Source of the DNA: Pseudorhodoferax aquiterrae
GTDB lineage: Bacteria > Pseudomonadota > Gammaproteobacteria > Burkholderiales > Burkholderiaceae_C
Reading direction: 5' to 3'
Assembly (NCBI RefSeq): GCF_014652235.1
Contig: NZ_BMYK01000005.1
Span: forward strand, 272,917-336,916
Length of the DNA: 64,000 bases
Each line of letters begins with the position of its first letter. Position 1 is the first letter of the stretch. Shown here in pieces: positions 28,040 to 40,746 of the stretch. The notes beneath the pieces were generated by a model. The model was not told where the DNA came from. It saw only the letters and a list, made by a program, of their open reading frames with translations, and did no database searches. The position numbers and the translations under genes were made by a program.

Positions 28040-28711
28040 ATGGCAAAACATCTCGATCTCGAAGAACAGGAACAGCTCGACCAGGTCAAGCACCTGTGGC
28101 AGCGCTACGGCAATGCCATCACCTGGCTGCTGATTCTTGTCCTCGCCGGTTTTGCCGGCTGGAACGGCTGGCAGTACTGGCAGCGCAGCCAGGCGGCCAA
28201 GGCCGCCGCGCTGTACGACGAAGTGGACCGCGCGGCCAAGGCCGGCGATACGGCGCGCCTGGAGCGGGCCTTCGGCGACATCCGCGACGGCTACGCCGGT
28301 ACCCTGTACGCGCAACAGGCCGGCCTGCTGGCCGGCAAGGTGCTGCACGAGAAGGGCAATGCCGATGCCGCCAAGGCGGCGCTGGGCTGGGTGGCCGAGA
28401 AGTCATCCGATCCGGCCTACCAGGCGCTGGCCAAGCTGCGCCTGGCCGGCCTGCTGTTCGACGCCAAGGCCTACGACGAGGCCTTGAAGCAGCTCGGCGG
28501 TAACTTCGCCGGCGAGTTCGCCGCGCTGGCGGCCGACCGCCGCGCCGACATCCTGGCGGCGCAGGACAAGAAGGCCGAGGCCCTGGCGGAGTACCGCAAG
28601 GCCTACGCCGGGCTGGACGCGCGCTCGGGCTACCGCCGCATGGTCGAGGTCAAGCTCAACGCGATGGGCGTGGACCCGGCGGCGACCGCCGCCACCGGAG
28701 CCGCGAAATGA
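28040..28711 (+). CDS. yfgM: YfgM-like TPR membrane protein
   Basis: 223 residues with a cytoplasmic N-terminus (EEQEQLDQVKHLWQRYG), one membrane helix at about 26-46 (AITWLLILVLAGFAGWNGW) and a periplasmic TPR-like domain. YfgM in E. coli associates with the SecYEG translocon and PpiD. Its place between hisS and bamB is conserved. The TGA overlaps the bamB ATG (ATGA). Confidence 0.9.
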   Translation: MAKHLDLEEQEQLDQVKHLWQRYGNAITWLLILVLAGFAGWNGWQYWQRSQAAKAAALYDEVDRAAKAGDTARLERAFGDIRDGYAGTLYAQQAGLLAGKVLHEKGNADAAKAALGWVAEKSSDPAYQALAKLRLAGLLFDAKAYDEALKQLGGNFAGEFAALAADRRADILAAQDKKAEALAEYRKAYAGLDARSGYRRMVEVKLNAMGVDPAATAATGAAK

Positions 28712-29847
28712 TGGCGCGTCGTCTGACCCGCCGCCTGGCGTCCTCCGCGACGCTGCTGGGCCTGGCAGCCGCCTTGTTGACCGGCTGCGGAAGCGGCGGC
28801 AAGCCCAAGCCGGCCGAGCTCGGCCCCAACCCCGGACTGCTCGGCGTGCGCCAGGTCTGGACCGCCAAGGTCGGTGAGATCGGCTATCCGTTGGACGTGC
28901 AGGTCACGGGCCAGCAGGTGGCGCTGGCCAGCAGCGACGGCACGGTGCTGGCGCTGGACGCGCGCACAGGCCGCGAACTGTGGCGCGCGGCGACCAAGGC
29001 CAAGCTCTCGGCCGGCGTGGGCAGCGACGGACAGCGCACTGCCGTGGCCACGCAGAACAACGAGATCGTGGCCTTCGAAGCCGGTCGTGAGCTGTGGCGC
29101 CAGAAGCTGCCCGCACAGGTCAGCACGGCTCCCTTCGTTGCCGGTGGCCGCGTGTTCGTGCTGGCGGCCGACCGTTCCGTCACCGCGCTGGACGGGGCCA
29201 GCGGTCGCCGCCTGTGGACGCAGCAGCGTGCGGGCGATCCGCTGGTGCTGCGCCAGAGCGGCGTGATCCTGGCCGTGGGCGACACGCTGGTCGTGGGCCT
29301 GTCGGGTCGGTTGGTCGGCCTCAATCCGCTGAACGGCCAGGTGCGCTGGGACGTGCCCGTGGCCACGCCGCGCGGCACCAACGACGTGGAGCGCCTGGTC
29401 GACCTGGTCGGCCGTGTGAGCCGCGTCGGCGATTCCGTCTGTGTGCGGGCCTTCCAGATCGGCGTGGGCTGCGTGGACGCGGCCCGTGGCAACCTGGCCT
29501 GGACCAAGCCGTCCTCGGGCTATGTGGGCGTGCACGGCGACGCGCGCATGGTCTACGCCCCCGAGAGCGACGGCAAGCTCGTGGCCTGGAGCCGCAGCAC
29601 CGGCGAGCAGGCCTGGACCTCCGAGCGCCTGCGCTACCGGCAACTGACGGCGCCGCTGGTGCTGGGCCGCTCGGTCATCGTCGGCGACGAGACCGGCATC
29701 GTGCATTTCCTGTCGCGCGAAGACGGCTCGCCGCTCACGCGCGTGAACACCGACGGCTCGCCCATCGTGGCGGCGCCTGTCGTGGCCGGCGACACCCTGG
29801 TCGTCGTCACGCGCAACGGCAGCGTGTACGGCTACGCGCCCGAATGA
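28708..29847 (+). CDS. bamB: Outer membrane assembly lipoprotein BamB
   Basis: 379-residue beta-propeller lipoprotein of the BAM complex. The lipobox LLTGC has the acylated Cys at 27. PQQ-like propeller repeats are visible ([57 protein letters not shown]). It overlaps yfgM by four bases and precedes der by ten. With bamD at 17765, two accessory BAM lipoproteins are in the window. Confidence 0.95.
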   Translation: MMARRLTRRLASSATLLGLAAALLTGCGSGGKPKPAELGPNPGLLGVRQVWTAKVGEIGYPLDVQVTGQQVALASSDGTVLALDARTGRELWRAATKAKLSAGVGSDGQRTAVATQNNEIVAFEAGRELWRQKLPAQVSTAPFVAGGRVFVLAADRSVTALDGASGRRLWTQQRAGDPLVLRQSGVILAVGDTLVVGLSGRLVGLNPLNGQVRWDVPVATPRGTNDVERLVDLVGRVSRVGDSVCVRAFQIGVGCVDAARGNLAWTKPSSGYVGVHGDARMVYAPESDGKLVAWSRSTGEQAWTSERLRYRQLTAPLVLGRSVIVGDETGIVHFLSREDGSPLTRVNTDGSPIVAAPVVAGDTLVVVTRNGSVYGYAPE

Positions 29848-29857
29848 CCCGCACAAG

Positions 29858-31201
29858 ATGAAACCCGTCATCGCCCTGGTGGGCCGGCCCAATGTCGGCA
29901 AGTCCACGCTGTTCAACCGGCTGACGCGGTCGCGCGATGCCATCGTGGCGGATTTCGCCGGCCTCACGCGCGACCGCCACTACGGCAACGGCAAGCAGGG
30001 CAAGCACGAGTACATCGTCATCGACACCGGCGGCTTCGAGCCCACGGCCGAAAGCGGCATCTACAAGGAGATGGCCAAGCAGACGCGCCAGGCCGTGGCC
30101 GAGGCGGATGTGGTGATCTTCGTCGTCGATGCGCGTGGCGGCCTGTCGGCCCAGGACCACGACATCGGCAACTACCTGCGCCGCCTGGGCAAGCCCTGCG
30201 TGCTCGCGGCCAACAAGGCCGAGGGCATGCACGACGGCCAGCAGCTCGTCGAATTCTTCGAGCTCGGCCTGGGCGAGGTGCATGCGGTGTCCGCCGCGCA
30301 TGGCCAGGGCGTGCGCACGCTGGTCGAGCTGGCGTTGGCGCCGCTGAACCTGCCCGACGAACCCGAGGACGATGCGGGCAGCGAGCCCGGCGTGATCCGC
30401 CTGGCCGTGGCCGGCCGGCCCAACGTCGGCAAGTCCACGCTGATCAACACCTGGCTGGGCGAGGAGCGCCTGGTGGCCTTCGACATGCCGGGCACCACGC
30501 GCGACGCCATCAGCGTGCCGTTCGAGCGGCACGGCCAGCGCTTCGAGCTCATCGACACGGCTGGCCTGCGCCGGCGCGGCAAGGTGTTCGAGGCGATCGA
30601 GAAGTTCTCGGTCGTCAAGACGCTGCAGGCCATCGAGAGCGCGCATGTGGTGCTGCTGCTGCTGGACGCGACGCAGGGCGTGACCGACCAGGATGCCCAC
30701 ATCGCGGGCTACATCCTGGAGAGCGGCCGGGCCGTGGTGCTGGCCGTCAACAAATGGGATGCGGTGGACGCCTACCAGCGCGAGCTGGTGCAGCGCTCCA
30801 TCGAGACGCGGCTGCCCTTCCTCAAGTTTGCCGCGCTGCATTTCATCTCGGCGAAGAAGCGCCAGGGCATCGGCCCGCTGTGGGGTGCGATCGCCCAGGC
30901 CTACAAGGCGGCGATGTGCAAGATGTCCACGCCGGTGCTCACGCGGCTGCTGCTGGAGGCCGTGCAGTTCCAGTCGCCCAAGCGCAGCGGCATGTTCCGG
31001 CCCAAGATGCGCTACGCGCACCAGGGTGGCATGAACCCGCCCATCATTGTGATCCACGGCAACTCGCTGGACCATGTGACCGAGGCTTACAAGCGCTTCC
31101 TGGAAGGTCGCTTCCGCAAGGAGTTCGACCTGGCCGGCACGCCGCTGCGCATCGAGATGCGCACCTCGGCCAACCCCTTTGCCGACAAGTCCGAACGCTG
31201 A
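29858..31201 (+). CDS. der: Ribosome biogenesis GTPase Der (EngA)
   Basis: 447-residue double GTPase for 50S subunit maturation. The first G domain has GRPNVGKST at about 9-17 with DTGGF and NKAEG. The second has GRPNVGKST at about 187 with DTAGL and NKWD. A KH-like C-terminal domain ends in [16 protein letters not shown]. Length and order are standard. Confidence 0.98.
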   Translation: MKPVIALVGRPNVGKSTLFNRLTRSRDAIVADFAGLTRDRHYGNGKQGKHEYIVIDTGGFEPTAESGIYKEMAKQTRQAVAEADVVIFVVDARGGLSAQDHDIGNYLRRLGKPCVLAANKAEGMHDGQQLVEFFELGLGEVHAVSAAHGQGVRTLVELALAPLNLPDEPEDDAGSEPGVIRLAVAGRPNVGKSTLINTWLGEERLVAFDMPGTTRDAISVPFERHGQRFELIDTAGLRRRGKVFEAIEKFSVVKTLQAIESAHVVLLLLDATQGVTDQDAHIAGYILESGRAVVLAVNKWDAVDAYQRELVQRSIETRLPFLKFAALHFISAKKRQGIGPLWGAIAQAYKAAMCKMSTPVLTRLLLEAVQFQSPKRSGMFRPKMRYAHQGGMNPPIIVIHGNSLDHVTEAYKRFLEGRFRKEFDLAGTPLRIEMRTSANPFADKSER

Positions 31202-31350
31202 TGCGGCAGGCGCTTCGCACCGGTGTGGTGCGCGCCGCCGGCGTGTCCTAACACGCAATTTAAGGGCATCAGTGTTTCTACGGAGGGCGCGGACCCTCTG
31301 TGGTATGGTCCCCCTCTCCCAATAACAACGGTTTGAACACGGAGGATATC

Positions 31351-31602
31351 GTGAGCAACAAAGGTCAACTTTTGCAGGATCCTTTCCTGAACACGCTGCG
31401 CCGCGAGCATGTGCCGGTGTCGATCTATCTGGTCAACGGCATCAAGCTGCAAGGCCAGATCGAGTCCTTCGACCAGTACGTCGTGCTGCTGCGCAACACG
31501 GTGACCCAGATGGTCTACAAGCACGCCATCTCCACCATCGTTCCGGGTCGCGCCGTGAACTTCCAGCCGGCACAGGACGACAACGCGGACGCTGCGTCCT
31601 GA
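31351..31602 (+). CDS. hfq: RNA chaperone Hfq
   Basis: 83-residue Sm-like hexameric RNA chaperone. Sm1 covers [20 protein letters not shown] and onward; Sm2 has [13 protein letters not shown]. The disordered C-terminal tail is short (about 12 residues) compared with E. coli. GTG 31351 is fixed by GGAGGAT upstream; the frame is open 17 codons further but without similarity. A dyad GAGGG...CCCTC lies in the 149-base leader. Confidence 0.97.
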   Translation: MSNKGQLLQDPFLNTLRREHVPVSIYLVNGIKLQGQIESFDQYVVLLRNTVTQMVYKHAISTIVPGRAVNFQPAQDDNADAAS

Positions 31603-31636
31603 CGAGTCCTGCCGCCGGCACTTGTGTGTCGGCCCC

Positions 31637-31658
31637 GTGCGCCACCCCGGTGGCGCAC
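31637..31658 (+). terminator. Perfect GC-rich hairpin after hfq, weak terminator
   Basis: GTGCGCCACC (31637-31646) pairs exactly with GGTGGCGCAC (31649-31658) around CC, about 35 bases after the hfq stop. Only TTT follows three bases later, so termination is probably partial. A hairpin here argues against starting hflX at GTG 31626. Confidence 0.5.
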
Positions 31659-31676
31659 CCTTTCGGTTCTCTCCGA

Positions 31677-32870
<1,194 letters not shown>

Positions 32871-32889
32871 CCAAAAGAGACCAGAGCGC

Positions 32890-34269
32890 ATGAATCTTTC
32901 TTCTCGGCCGTCGGCTTGGGCAGGCCTTCCCGGCCGCATCCGCGGCATGTTCAATCTGAACGATCCCCGCTGGGGCCGCGGAGACGACAAGGCGGGCGAT
33001 CCGGACGAGAAGCCCGACACGCGCCGTCCCGACAACGAGCGCCCCTACGAACCCCAGCGCCCCACGCCCAGCCGCGGCGGCAACCAGGGCCCCCCGGACC
33101 TGGACGAGCTCTGGCGCGACTTCAACCGCAAGCTCGGCGGGCTGTTCAACGGTGGCCGCAACGGCGGCCGCGGCAACATGGGCTCGGGCAATGGCGGCGG
33201 CTTCCAGCCCGACATGAAGGGTGCCGGCGTCGGCATTGGCCTGGTCGGTGCGGTGGCTGTGCTGATCTGGTTGGGCACCGGTTTCTTCATCGTGCAGGAA
33301 GGCCAGCAGGCCGTCATCACGCAGTTCGGCCGCTACCACTCCACCGTGGGCGCCGGCTTCAACTGGCGCCTGCCGTACCCGATCCAGCGCCACGAGCTGG
33401 TGTTCGTGACGCAGATCCGCTCGATCGACATCGGCCGCGACGTGATCATCAAGGCCACCGGCTTGCGCGACTCGGCCATGCTGACCGAGGACGAGAACAT
33501 CGTCGAGATCCGCTTCGCCGTGCAGTACCGCCTGAACGACGCGCGCGCCTTCCTGTTCGAGAGCAAGGACCCGACCGCCGCCGTGGTGCAGGCGGCCGAG
33601 ACGGCCGTGCGCGAAGTGGTCGGCAAGATGCGCATGGACTCGGCCCTGGCCGAGGAGCGCGACCAGATCGGCCCGCGCGTGCGCACGCTGATGCAGACCA
33701 TCCTGGACCGCTACAAGGTCGGCATCGAGATCGTCGGCATCAATCTGCAGCAAAGCGGCGTGCGGCCGCCCGAGCAGGTCCAGGCCGCGTTCGACGACGT
33801 GCTCAAGGCCGGCCAGGAGCGCGAACGCGCCAAGAACGAGGCCCAGGCCTATGCCAACGACGTGATCCCCCGCGCCACCGGTACCGCGTCGCGCCTGATG
33901 GAGGAAGCGCAGGCCTACAAGTCGCGCATCACGGCCCAGGCCGACGGTGATGCGCAGCGCTTCCGCTCGGTGCTGGCCGAGTACCAGAAGGCACCGCAGG
34001 TCACGCGTGACCGCCTGTATACGGAGACCATGCAGCAGGTCTACACCAACGTCTCCAAGGTGATGGTGGATTCGCGCCAGGGCTCCAACCTGCTGTATCT
34101 GCCGCTGGACAAGCTCATGCAGGCGTCTGGCCAGTCGGCCGGCGTCATCGGCGATCCGGCCCTGGCGGGCAGTGGCCAGGCCACGTCGACCGCCCCGGCG
34201 GCACCCCCACTGGCCAGCGGCGACCTGCGTGCCCGCGACGGGCGCACCCGCGAACGTGATCTGCGCTAG
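32890..34269 (+). CDS. hflK: FtsH protease regulator subunit HflK
   Basis: 459-residue inner-membrane SPFH/band 7 protein that forms a cage with HflC around FtsH. A Gly/Asn/Arg-rich cytoplasmic N-terminus (about 1-105) precedes the membrane helix near 110-134 (GIGLVGAVAVLIWLGTGFFIV) and the SPFH domain (VQEGQQAVITQFGRY). The long helix is rich in Glu, Ala and Gln. ATG 32890 is used; ATG 32947 (MFNLNDPRWGRGDD) is a good alternative that matches many homologues. Confidence 0.94.
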   Translation: MNLSSRPSAWAGLPGRIRGMFNLNDPRWGRGDDKAGDPDEKPDTRRPDNERPYEPQRPTPSRGGNQGPPDLDELWRDFNRKLGGLFNGGRNGGRGNMGSGNGGGFQPDMKGAGVGIGLVGAVAVLIWLGTGFFIVQEGQQAVITQFGRYHSTVGAGFNWRLPYPIQRHELVFVTQIRSIDIGRDVIIKATGLRDSAMLTEDENIVEIRFAVQYRLNDARAFLFESKDPTAAVVQAAETAVREVVGKMRMDSALAEERDQIGPRVRTLMQTILDRYKVGIEIVGINLQQSGVRPPEQVQAAFDDVLKAGQERERAKNEAQAYANDVIPRATGTASRLMEEAQAYKSRITAQADGDAQRFRSVLAEYQKAPQVTRDRLYTETMQQVYTNVSKVMVDSRQGSNLLYLPLDKLMQASGQSAGVIGDPALAGSGQATSTAPAAPPLASGDLRARDGRTRERDLR

Positions 34270-34281
34270 GAGGCGCGCCAA

Positions 34282-35178
34282 GTGAACAGAATCGGATTCA
34301 TCGCATCCTCGCTGCTGGTGCTGCTCGCACTGGCCAGCTCCATGCTGTTCGTGGTGGACCAGCGCCAGTACGGCGTGGTCTACGCACTGGGGCAGATCAA
34401 GAAGGTCATCACCGAGCCCGGGCTGAACTTCAAGCTGCCGCCGCCGTTCCAGAACGTGCGTTACCTCGACAAGCGCCTGCTGACGCTGGAAAGCAGCGAC
34501 TCCGAGCCCATGCTCACGGCCGAGAAGCAGCGCGTGGTGATCGACTGGTACATCCGCTGGCGCGTGACGGACCCGTCGGAGTACATCCGCAACGTCGGCC
34601 TGGACGAAAGCGCCGGTGCCAACCAGCTCAACCGCGTCGTGCGCAACGCGTTCCAGGAAGAGATCAATCGCCGCACCGTGCGCGACCTGCTGTCCACGCG
34701 GCGCGAGGAGCTCATGGCCGACGTCAAGCGCGAGGTGCTGGAGGTCGTGCGCGGTGGTCGGCCCTGGGGCATCGACGTGGTGGACGTGCGCATCACGCGC
34801 GTCGACTATGTGGAGTCCATCACCGAGTCGGTCTACCGCCGCATGGAAGCCGAGCGCAAGCGCGTGGCCAACGAGCTGCGCTCGACCGGTGCGGCCGAGG
34901 GCGAGAAGATCCGCGCCGAGGCCGACCGCCAGCGCGAAGTGACGATCGCCAATGCCTACCGCGACGCCCAGAAGGCCAAGGGCGAGGGCGATGCCCAGGC
35001 CGCTGCGCTGTACAGCGAAGCCTTCGGCCGCGACCCGCAGTTCGCACAGTTCTACCGCAGCCTGGAAGCCTATCGCGCGAGCTTCAACAAGAAGAGCGAC
35101 GTGATGGTGGTCGACCCCTCCTCCGATTTCTTCCGGGCCATGCGCGGGGCGAACCCCGCCGCACCGGCCGGCCGCTGA
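34282..35178 (+). CDS. hflC: FtsH protease regulator subunit HflC
   Basis: 298-residue SPFH partner of HflK. The N-terminal signal anchor is MNRIGFIASSLLVLLALASS; the SPFH domain begins VVDQRQYGVVYALGQIKKV. The GTG start at 34282 has AGGAGG eight bases upstream, overlapping the hflK stop. The helix DRQREVTIANAYRDAQKAKG is typical. Confidence 0.95.
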   Translation: MNRIGFIASSLLVLLALASSMLFVVDQRQYGVVYALGQIKKVITEPGLNFKLPPPFQNVRYLDKRLLTLESSDSEPMLTAEKQRVVIDWYIRWRVTDPSEYIRNVGLDESAGANQLNRVVRNAFQEEINRRTVRDLLSTRREELMADVKREVLEVVRGGRPWGIDVVDVRITRVDYVESITESVYRRMEAERKRVANELRSTGAAEGEKIRAEADRQREVTIANAYRDAQKAKGEGDAQAAALYSEAFGRDPQFAQFYRSLEAYRASFNKKSDVMVVDPSSDFFRAMRGANPAAPAGR

Positions 35179-35194
35179 GCCACGGCCGCGCCCC

Positions 35195-35377
35195 GTGGAC
35201 ACCCTCTGGGCGGCCCTGGCCCTGGTGCTGGTCATCGAAGGCCTGATGCCGTTCCTCTCGCCGGGCGGCTGGCGCCGCATGTTCATGCAGGTGCTGCAGC
35301 TGTCCGACGGGCAGATCCGCTTCTTCGGCATGTGCAGCGTGCTGCTGGGCCTTGCTCTGCTGGCGCTGCTGTCCTGA
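35195..35377 (+). CDS. DUF2065 (YjeT-like) small membrane protein
   Basis: 60 residues with two membrane helices (LWAALALVLVIEGLMPFL and CSVLLGLALLALLS) flanking GGWRRMFMQVLQLSD, typical of DUF2065. It begins at GTG 35195, 16 bases after hflC, the same context as yjeT next to hflC in Enterobacteria. Function unknown. Confidence 0.88.
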   Translation: MDTLWAALALVLVIEGLMPFLSPGGWRRMFMQVLQLSDGQIRFFGMCSVLLGLALLALLS

Positions 35378-35392
35378 GCCGCCGTCGCACGG

Positions 35393-35433
35393 TCTACCGG
35401 GCCCCGATCCGAGGCCGGTAGAATCCCGTTTTT
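35393..35433 (+). promoter_or_regulatory. Hairpin and likely -10 box upstream of hisZ
   Basis: TCTACCGG (35393-35400) pairs with CCGGTAGA (35415-35422); with a bulged G the stem extends to ten pairs. A run of five T follows at 35429-35433. It may terminate the hflKC transcript. TAGAAT at 35419-35424, inside the 3' arm, is also a good -10 box for hisZ (start 35452). The two roles could coexist. Confidence 0.5.
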
Positions 35434-35451
35434 AACAGCGCACTGATTTCC

Positions 35452-36600
35452 ATGTCTGCCTGGGTCCTGCCGGATCACATCGCCGATGTATTGCCCTCCG
35501 AGGCCCGGCACATCGAAGAGCTCCGCCGCGAACTGCTGGACACCGCCCGTGGCTATGGCTACGAGCTGGTGATGCCGCCGCTGCTCGAGCACCTGGAATC
35601 GCTGCTCACGGGCACGGGCGAGGCGCTGGACCTGCTCACCTTCAAGCTGGTCGACCAGCTGTCCGGCCGCATGATGGGCCTGCGTGCGGACACCACGCCG
35701 CAGGTGGCCCGCATCGACGCGCATCTGCTGAACCGCCAGGGCGTGGCCCGGCTGTGCTACTGCGGCCCCGTCGCCCACACCCGGCCCGACCGGGCCGACG
35801 CCACGCGCGAGCCGCTGCAGTTCGGCGCGGAGATCTACGGCCACGCGGGCCTGGAAGCCGATTTCGAAGTGCTGCTGCTTGCGCTGGACTGCCTGTCGGC
35901 GGCGCAGCTGCGCGAGCTCACGGTGGACCTGTCCGATGCGCGCATCGTGCAGGCCCTGCTCGCCGACAGCGCGCTGGCGCCGGCCGAACTGGCCCGCATC
36001 CATGGGGCCCTGACGACCAAGGACGCTGGCGAGCTGGCCGCGTTGACGGCCCGGCTGCCGGCCGTGGACCGCGAGGGCCTGCAGGCGTTGCTGCAGCTGT
36101 ATGGCGACGCCGGCGTGCTGGAGGAGGCCGAGCGCGTGCTGCCCAACCGGCCTGCGCTGCGCCATGCCTTGGCCGAGCTGCGCCGCTGCGCGGCCCTGCT
36201 GGGCGAGCGCGCCACCGTGCGCGTGGACCTGGCCGATCTGCGCGGCTATGCCTACTACAGCGGCGTGCGTTTCTCGATCTACGCGGCGCATGGCGACGCG
36301 CTGGTGCGCGGTGGCCGCTACGACGAAGTCGGCGCCGTGTTCGGTCGCAAGCGGCCTGCCGTGGGCTTCAGTCTGGACCTCAAGCAACTCATCGCGGCCG
36401 TGCCGCCGCGTCCGCTGCGCGCGGCCATCCGCGCGCCCTGGGGTGAAGACGGCGCTCTGCGCTCTGCCATCGCGGCCTTGCGCCGCAGCGGCGAAACAGT
36501 GGTCTGCGCCTTGCCGGGCCACGAAAGTGAAATCGATGAGTTCCATTGCGACCGCGTGCTGACGCACAAGGGCGGCGAATGGGTCGTGCAAGCCATCTGA
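35452..36600 (+). CDS. hisZ: ATP phosphoribosyltransferase regulatory subunit HisZ
   Basis: 382-residue HisS-like protein that is required with the short HisG for the first step of histidine synthesis. It has the class II core ([55 protein letters not shown]) but lacks the anticodon-binding domain of HisS. The catalytic hisG is not in the window. purA follows 27 bases later, as is usual in Burkholderiales. Confidence 0.95.
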   Translation: MSAWVLPDHIADVLPSEARHIEELRRELLDTARGYGYELVMPPLLEHLESLLTGTGEALDLLTFKLVDQLSGRMMGLRADTTPQVARIDAHLLNRQGVARLCYCGPVAHTRPDRADATREPLQFGAEIYGHAGLEADFEVLLLALDCLSAAQLRELTVDLSDARIVQALLADSALAPAELARIHGALTTKDAGELAALTARLPAVDREGLQALLQLYGDAGVLEEAERVLPNRPALRHALAELRRCAALLGERATVRVDLADLRGYAYYSGVRFSIYAAHGDALVRGGRYDEVGAVFGRKRPAVGFSLDLKQLIAAVPPRPLRAAIRAPWGEDGALRSAIAALRRSGETVVCALPGHESEIDEFHCDRVLTHKGGEWVVQAI

Positions 36601-37971
<1,371 letters not shown>

Positions 37972-37999
37972 GCCCCCAGCCCGCCCCACGGAGAACCCC

Positions 38000-38524
38000 A
38001 TGCTGACCGAAGACGGCAAACACCTGTACGTGAGCTACGACGAGTACCACAACCTGATCGAGAAGCTCGCGATCAAGGTGCACCAGTCGGGCTGGGAGTT
38101 CGACAACATCCTGTGCCTGGCCCGTGGCGGCATGCGGCCCGGCGACATCCTGTCGCGCATCTTCGACAAGCCGCTGGCCATCATGTCCACGAGCTCCTAC
38201 CGTGCCGAGGCCGGCACGCGCCAGGGCTCGCTGGACATCGCGCGCTACATCACGACGCCCAAGGGCGAGATCGCCGGCAAGGTGTTGCTGGTCGACGACC
38301 TGGCCGACAGCGGCCACACGCTGAACGCCGTGATCAAGCTGCTCAAGACCAGCTACGAGCCGATCACCGAGCTGCGCAGCGCCGTGCTGTGGACCAAGGG
38401 CGTCTCCTTGTTCACGCCGGACTACTCGGTCGAATTCCTGCCCACCAACCCCTGGATCCACCAGCCCTTCGAAGGCTACGACACCATGGGGCCCGCGCAG
38501 CTGCTGGAGAAATGGAAGGTCTGA
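38000..38524 (+). CDS. Purine-type phosphoribosyltransferase
   Basis: 174-residue type I phosphoribosyltransferase. The PRPP-binding loop is VLLVDDLADSGHTLNAV and the PPi loop is CLARGGMRPGD. Overall it resembles the Gpt/xanthine-hypoxanthine group, but the exact base cannot be read from the sequence. GGAGA lies nine bases before the ATG. The position right after purA suggests a role in purine salvage. Confidence 0.88.
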   Translation: MLTEDGKHLYVSYDEYHNLIEKLAIKVHQSGWEFDNILCLARGGMRPGDILSRIFDKPLAIMSTSSYRAEAGTRQGSLDIARYITTPKGEIAGKVLLVDDLADSGHTLNAVIKLLKTSYEPITELRSAVLWTKGVSLFTPDYSVEFLPTNPWIHQPFEGYDTMGPAQLLEKWKV

Positions 38525-38559
38525 TCGCGCCGGCGCAGGGCGGCGGCTAACATGGCCGC

Positions 38560-39780
38560 ATGCCTTGCCCCACCACCGATCTGATCCACCATCCCTACGT
38601 CCCGCCGGCCGAGTTCGCAGCGCCGCAGCCCGGCGTCTTCAAGGCCTCCACCGTCATCTTCCCGAACGTGGCGGCCATGCGCAGCCGCGAGTGGCGGGAC
38701 AAGTCCGGCTACACCTACGGCCTGCACGGCACGCCGACCACCTTCATCCTGGAAGAGCGCCTGGCCGCGATCGAGGGCGGCTTGCAATGCCTGCTCGTGC
38801 CCAGCGGTCTGGCGGCGATCGCCAACGTGGCCTTGTCGCTGCTGCGCAGCGGCGACGAGGTGCTGATCCCCGACAACGCCTACGGGCCGAACAAGACGCT
38901 GGCGCGTGGCGAGCTGCAGGCCTGGGGCATCCGCCACCGGTTCTACGATCCCATGGACCCGGCCGACCTGGCGGCCCAGATCGGTGAACACACGCGCCTG
39001 GTCTGGCTGGAGGCCCCGGGCTCGGTGACCTTGGAGTTTCCGGACCTCGTGGAGCAGGTGCGGACCTGCCGCGCGCGCGGCGTCACGACGGCGCTGGACA
39101 ACACCTGGGGCGCCGGCCTGGCCTTCGACCCCTTCGACCTTGGCACGCTGGACGCGCCGCTGGCCGTCGACATCTCGGTGCATGCGCTGACCAAGTACCC
39201 GAGTGGCGGTGGCGACGTGCTGATGGGCAGCATCGTGACGCGCGACGATGCACTGCACCAGCGGCTCAAGATGACGCACATGCGGCTGGGGCTGGGGGTC
39301 GGTGCCAACGATGCCGAAGTGCTGCTGCGCTCCCTGCCGAGCATGTCCCTGCGCTACCGTGCACACGACGCCTCGGCCCGCGCGTTGGCCCGCTGGTGCC
39401 AGGGCCGGCCCGAGTTCGTGCAGGTGCTGCATCCGGCGCTGGCCGGTTCGCCGGGCCATGCGCACTGGGCAGCGCTGTGTGCACGTGGCGAGCCGGAGCG
39501 GCCCGGACGCGCCGCCGGCCTGTTCAGCGTCGTCATCGACCCGCGCTACACGCAGGCGCAGGTCGATGCGTTCTGCGACGCGCTGCGGCTCTTCAAGCTT
39601 GGTTACAGCTGGGGCGGCCCGATGAGTCTGGTCGTGCCCTACGAGCTGGCCCAGATGCGCGTCCGATGGCCCGCCCATCTGCAGCGCGGCACGCTGGTGC
39701 GCTTCTCCGCGGGGCTGGAAGATGTGGCCGATCTGCAAGCCGACCTGGAGCAGGCTCTCGTCGCCGCGTTTGCCGCCTGA
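38560..39780 (+). CDS. metC: Cystathionine beta-lyase (Cys/Met metabolism PLP enzyme)
   Basis: 406-residue PLP enzyme of the Cys/Met metabolism family. The Schiff-base lysine is K212 in SVHALTKYPSGGGDV. Family blocks include SGYTYGLHGTPTTFILEERL and LDNTWGAGLAFDPF. MetC-type reaction (cystathionine to homocysteine, pyruvate and ammonia) is the best fit, but gamma-lyase or gamma-synthase activity cannot be excluded by sequence alone. Confidence 0.85.
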   Translation: MPCPTTDLIHHPYVPPAEFAAPQPGVFKASTVIFPNVAAMRSREWRDKSGYTYGLHGTPTTFILEERLAAIEGGLQCLLVPSGLAAIANVALSLLRSGDEVLIPDNAYGPNKTLARGELQAWGIRHRFYDPMDPADLAAQIGEHTRLVWLEAPGSVTLEFPDLVEQVRTCRARGVTTALDNTWGAGLAFDPFDLGTLDAPLAVDISVHALTKYPSGGGDVLMGSIVTRDDALHQRLKMTHMRLGLGVGANDAEVLLRSLPSMSLRYRAHDASARALARWCQGRPEFVQVLHPALAGSPGHAHWAALCARGEPERPGRAAGLFSVVIDPRYTQAQVDAFCDALRLFKLGYSWGGPMSLVVPYELAQMRVRWPAHLQRGTLVRFSAGLEDVADLQADLEQALVAAFAA

Positions 39781-39884
39781 TTGTGTACGCCGGCGGGCGC
39801 AAAAAATATCCGTATTCACGTACTTCGTCCCCGGCAATCAAGCTGTTAGAGTGGGGCGAACCCAACTGAACAGCGAGCACGACT

Positions 39885-40073
39885 TTGGCAACTCCCAACT
39901 ACGGCTACGAGAAGCGGCAAAAGGAACTGGCCAAGAAGCGCAAGAAGGAAGAGAAGCTCAAGGCCAAGGCCGAGCGCAAACTGCACGGCCCGGCCGACGG
40001 CGAGCTCCAGGCCGGCGGCGTCGATGCCGAAGACGCCGACGGTGTGACGGCGCCGCCCGCCACCGAAACCTGA
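39885..40073 (+). CDS. Small Lys-rich protein, function unknown
   Basis: 62 residues from TTG 39885. The N-terminal half is a highly basic helix (EKRQKELAKKRKKEEKLKAK); the C-terminal half is acidic and Ala/Gly-rich. The pattern suggests nucleic-acid or ribosome contact, but no family function is known to me. No strong SD is visible. It converges on tesA, ten bases away. Confidence 0.6.
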   Translation: MATPNYGYEKRQKELAKKRKKEEKLKAKAERKLHGPADGELQAGGVDAEDADGVTAPPATET

Positions 40074-40083
40074 GGACGCCCTC

Positions 40084-40731
40084 TCAGCGCAGCTGCTTGC
40101 GCAGCTCGGCCCAGACGTTGTCCAGCATCGCGGCCTGGGCCTCTTCGCGCGGATGGATGCGGTCGGCCTGGAACAGCGCCGCCGCATCCGGTCCATCGGC
40201 CACGCCTTTGAGCAGGAACGGCACGAGGCCGGCCTTGTGCTCACGCGCCACCTCGGCGAACAGCATGCTGAACTGACGGCCGTAGTCCGCCCCGTAGTTG
40301 GGGGGCATCTGCATGCCCACGATCAGCACCTTGGCGCCGGCCTGCTGCGCCGACTGCGTCATGGCCGCGAGGTTGTCGGCCGTGTTCTTGAGCGGCAGGC
40401 CGCGCAGGGCGTCGTTGCCGCCCAATTCCAGCACCACGTGGGTGGGCTGGTAGTTCTTGAGCAGGGGCGCGAGGCGGGCGCGGCCGCCCGAGGTGGTGTC
40501 GCCGCTGATGCTGGCATTGCGCACCTCGGCCGCGATCTTCTGTTCAGCCAGCCGCTGCTCCAGCAAGGCCACCCAGCCCGTGCCGCGCTTCAGTCCGTAC
40601 TCGGCCGACAAGCTGTCGCCCACCACGAGGATGCGGGCCCCGCCGGCGCCGGTCGCCTTGGCCGCCTGTGCCCACGAAGGCCCGGCCAGCAAGGGGATGT
40701 ACAGGCCCACGATAAAGTGTCGTCGTCTCAA
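40084..40731 (-). CDS. tesA: SGNH arylesterase/lysophospholipase TesA
   Basis: 215 residues from TTG 40731. The signal peptide is RRRHFIVGLYIPLLAGPSWAQ, cut after AQA. SGNH blocks are block I with S40 in GDSLSAEYG, block III in GGNDALRG, and block V with D190 and H193 in DRIHP. This is multifunctional thioesterase 1/lysophospholipase L1 by family. It is divergent from ybbA with only 15 bases between the start codons, the same pairing as in E. coli. The TTG start has no clear SD. Confidence 0.88.
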   Translation of the reverse strand: MRRRHFIVGLYIPLLAGPSWAQAAKATGAGGARILVVGDSLSAEYGLKRGTGWVALLEQRLAEQKIAAEVRNASISGDTTSGGRARLAPLLKNYQPTHVVLELGGNDALRGLPLKNTADNLAAMTQSAQQAGAKVLIVGMQMPPNYGADYGRQFSMLFAEVAREHKAGLVPFLLKGVADGPDAAALFQADRIHPREEAQAAMLDNVWAELRKQLR

Positions 40732-40746
40732 ACCAAGAAGCCTTTC

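Noticed and set aside
35452..36600. Second histidyl-tRNA synthetase
   Set aside because: The anticodon-binding domain is missing and the gene sits next to purA; it is HisZ.
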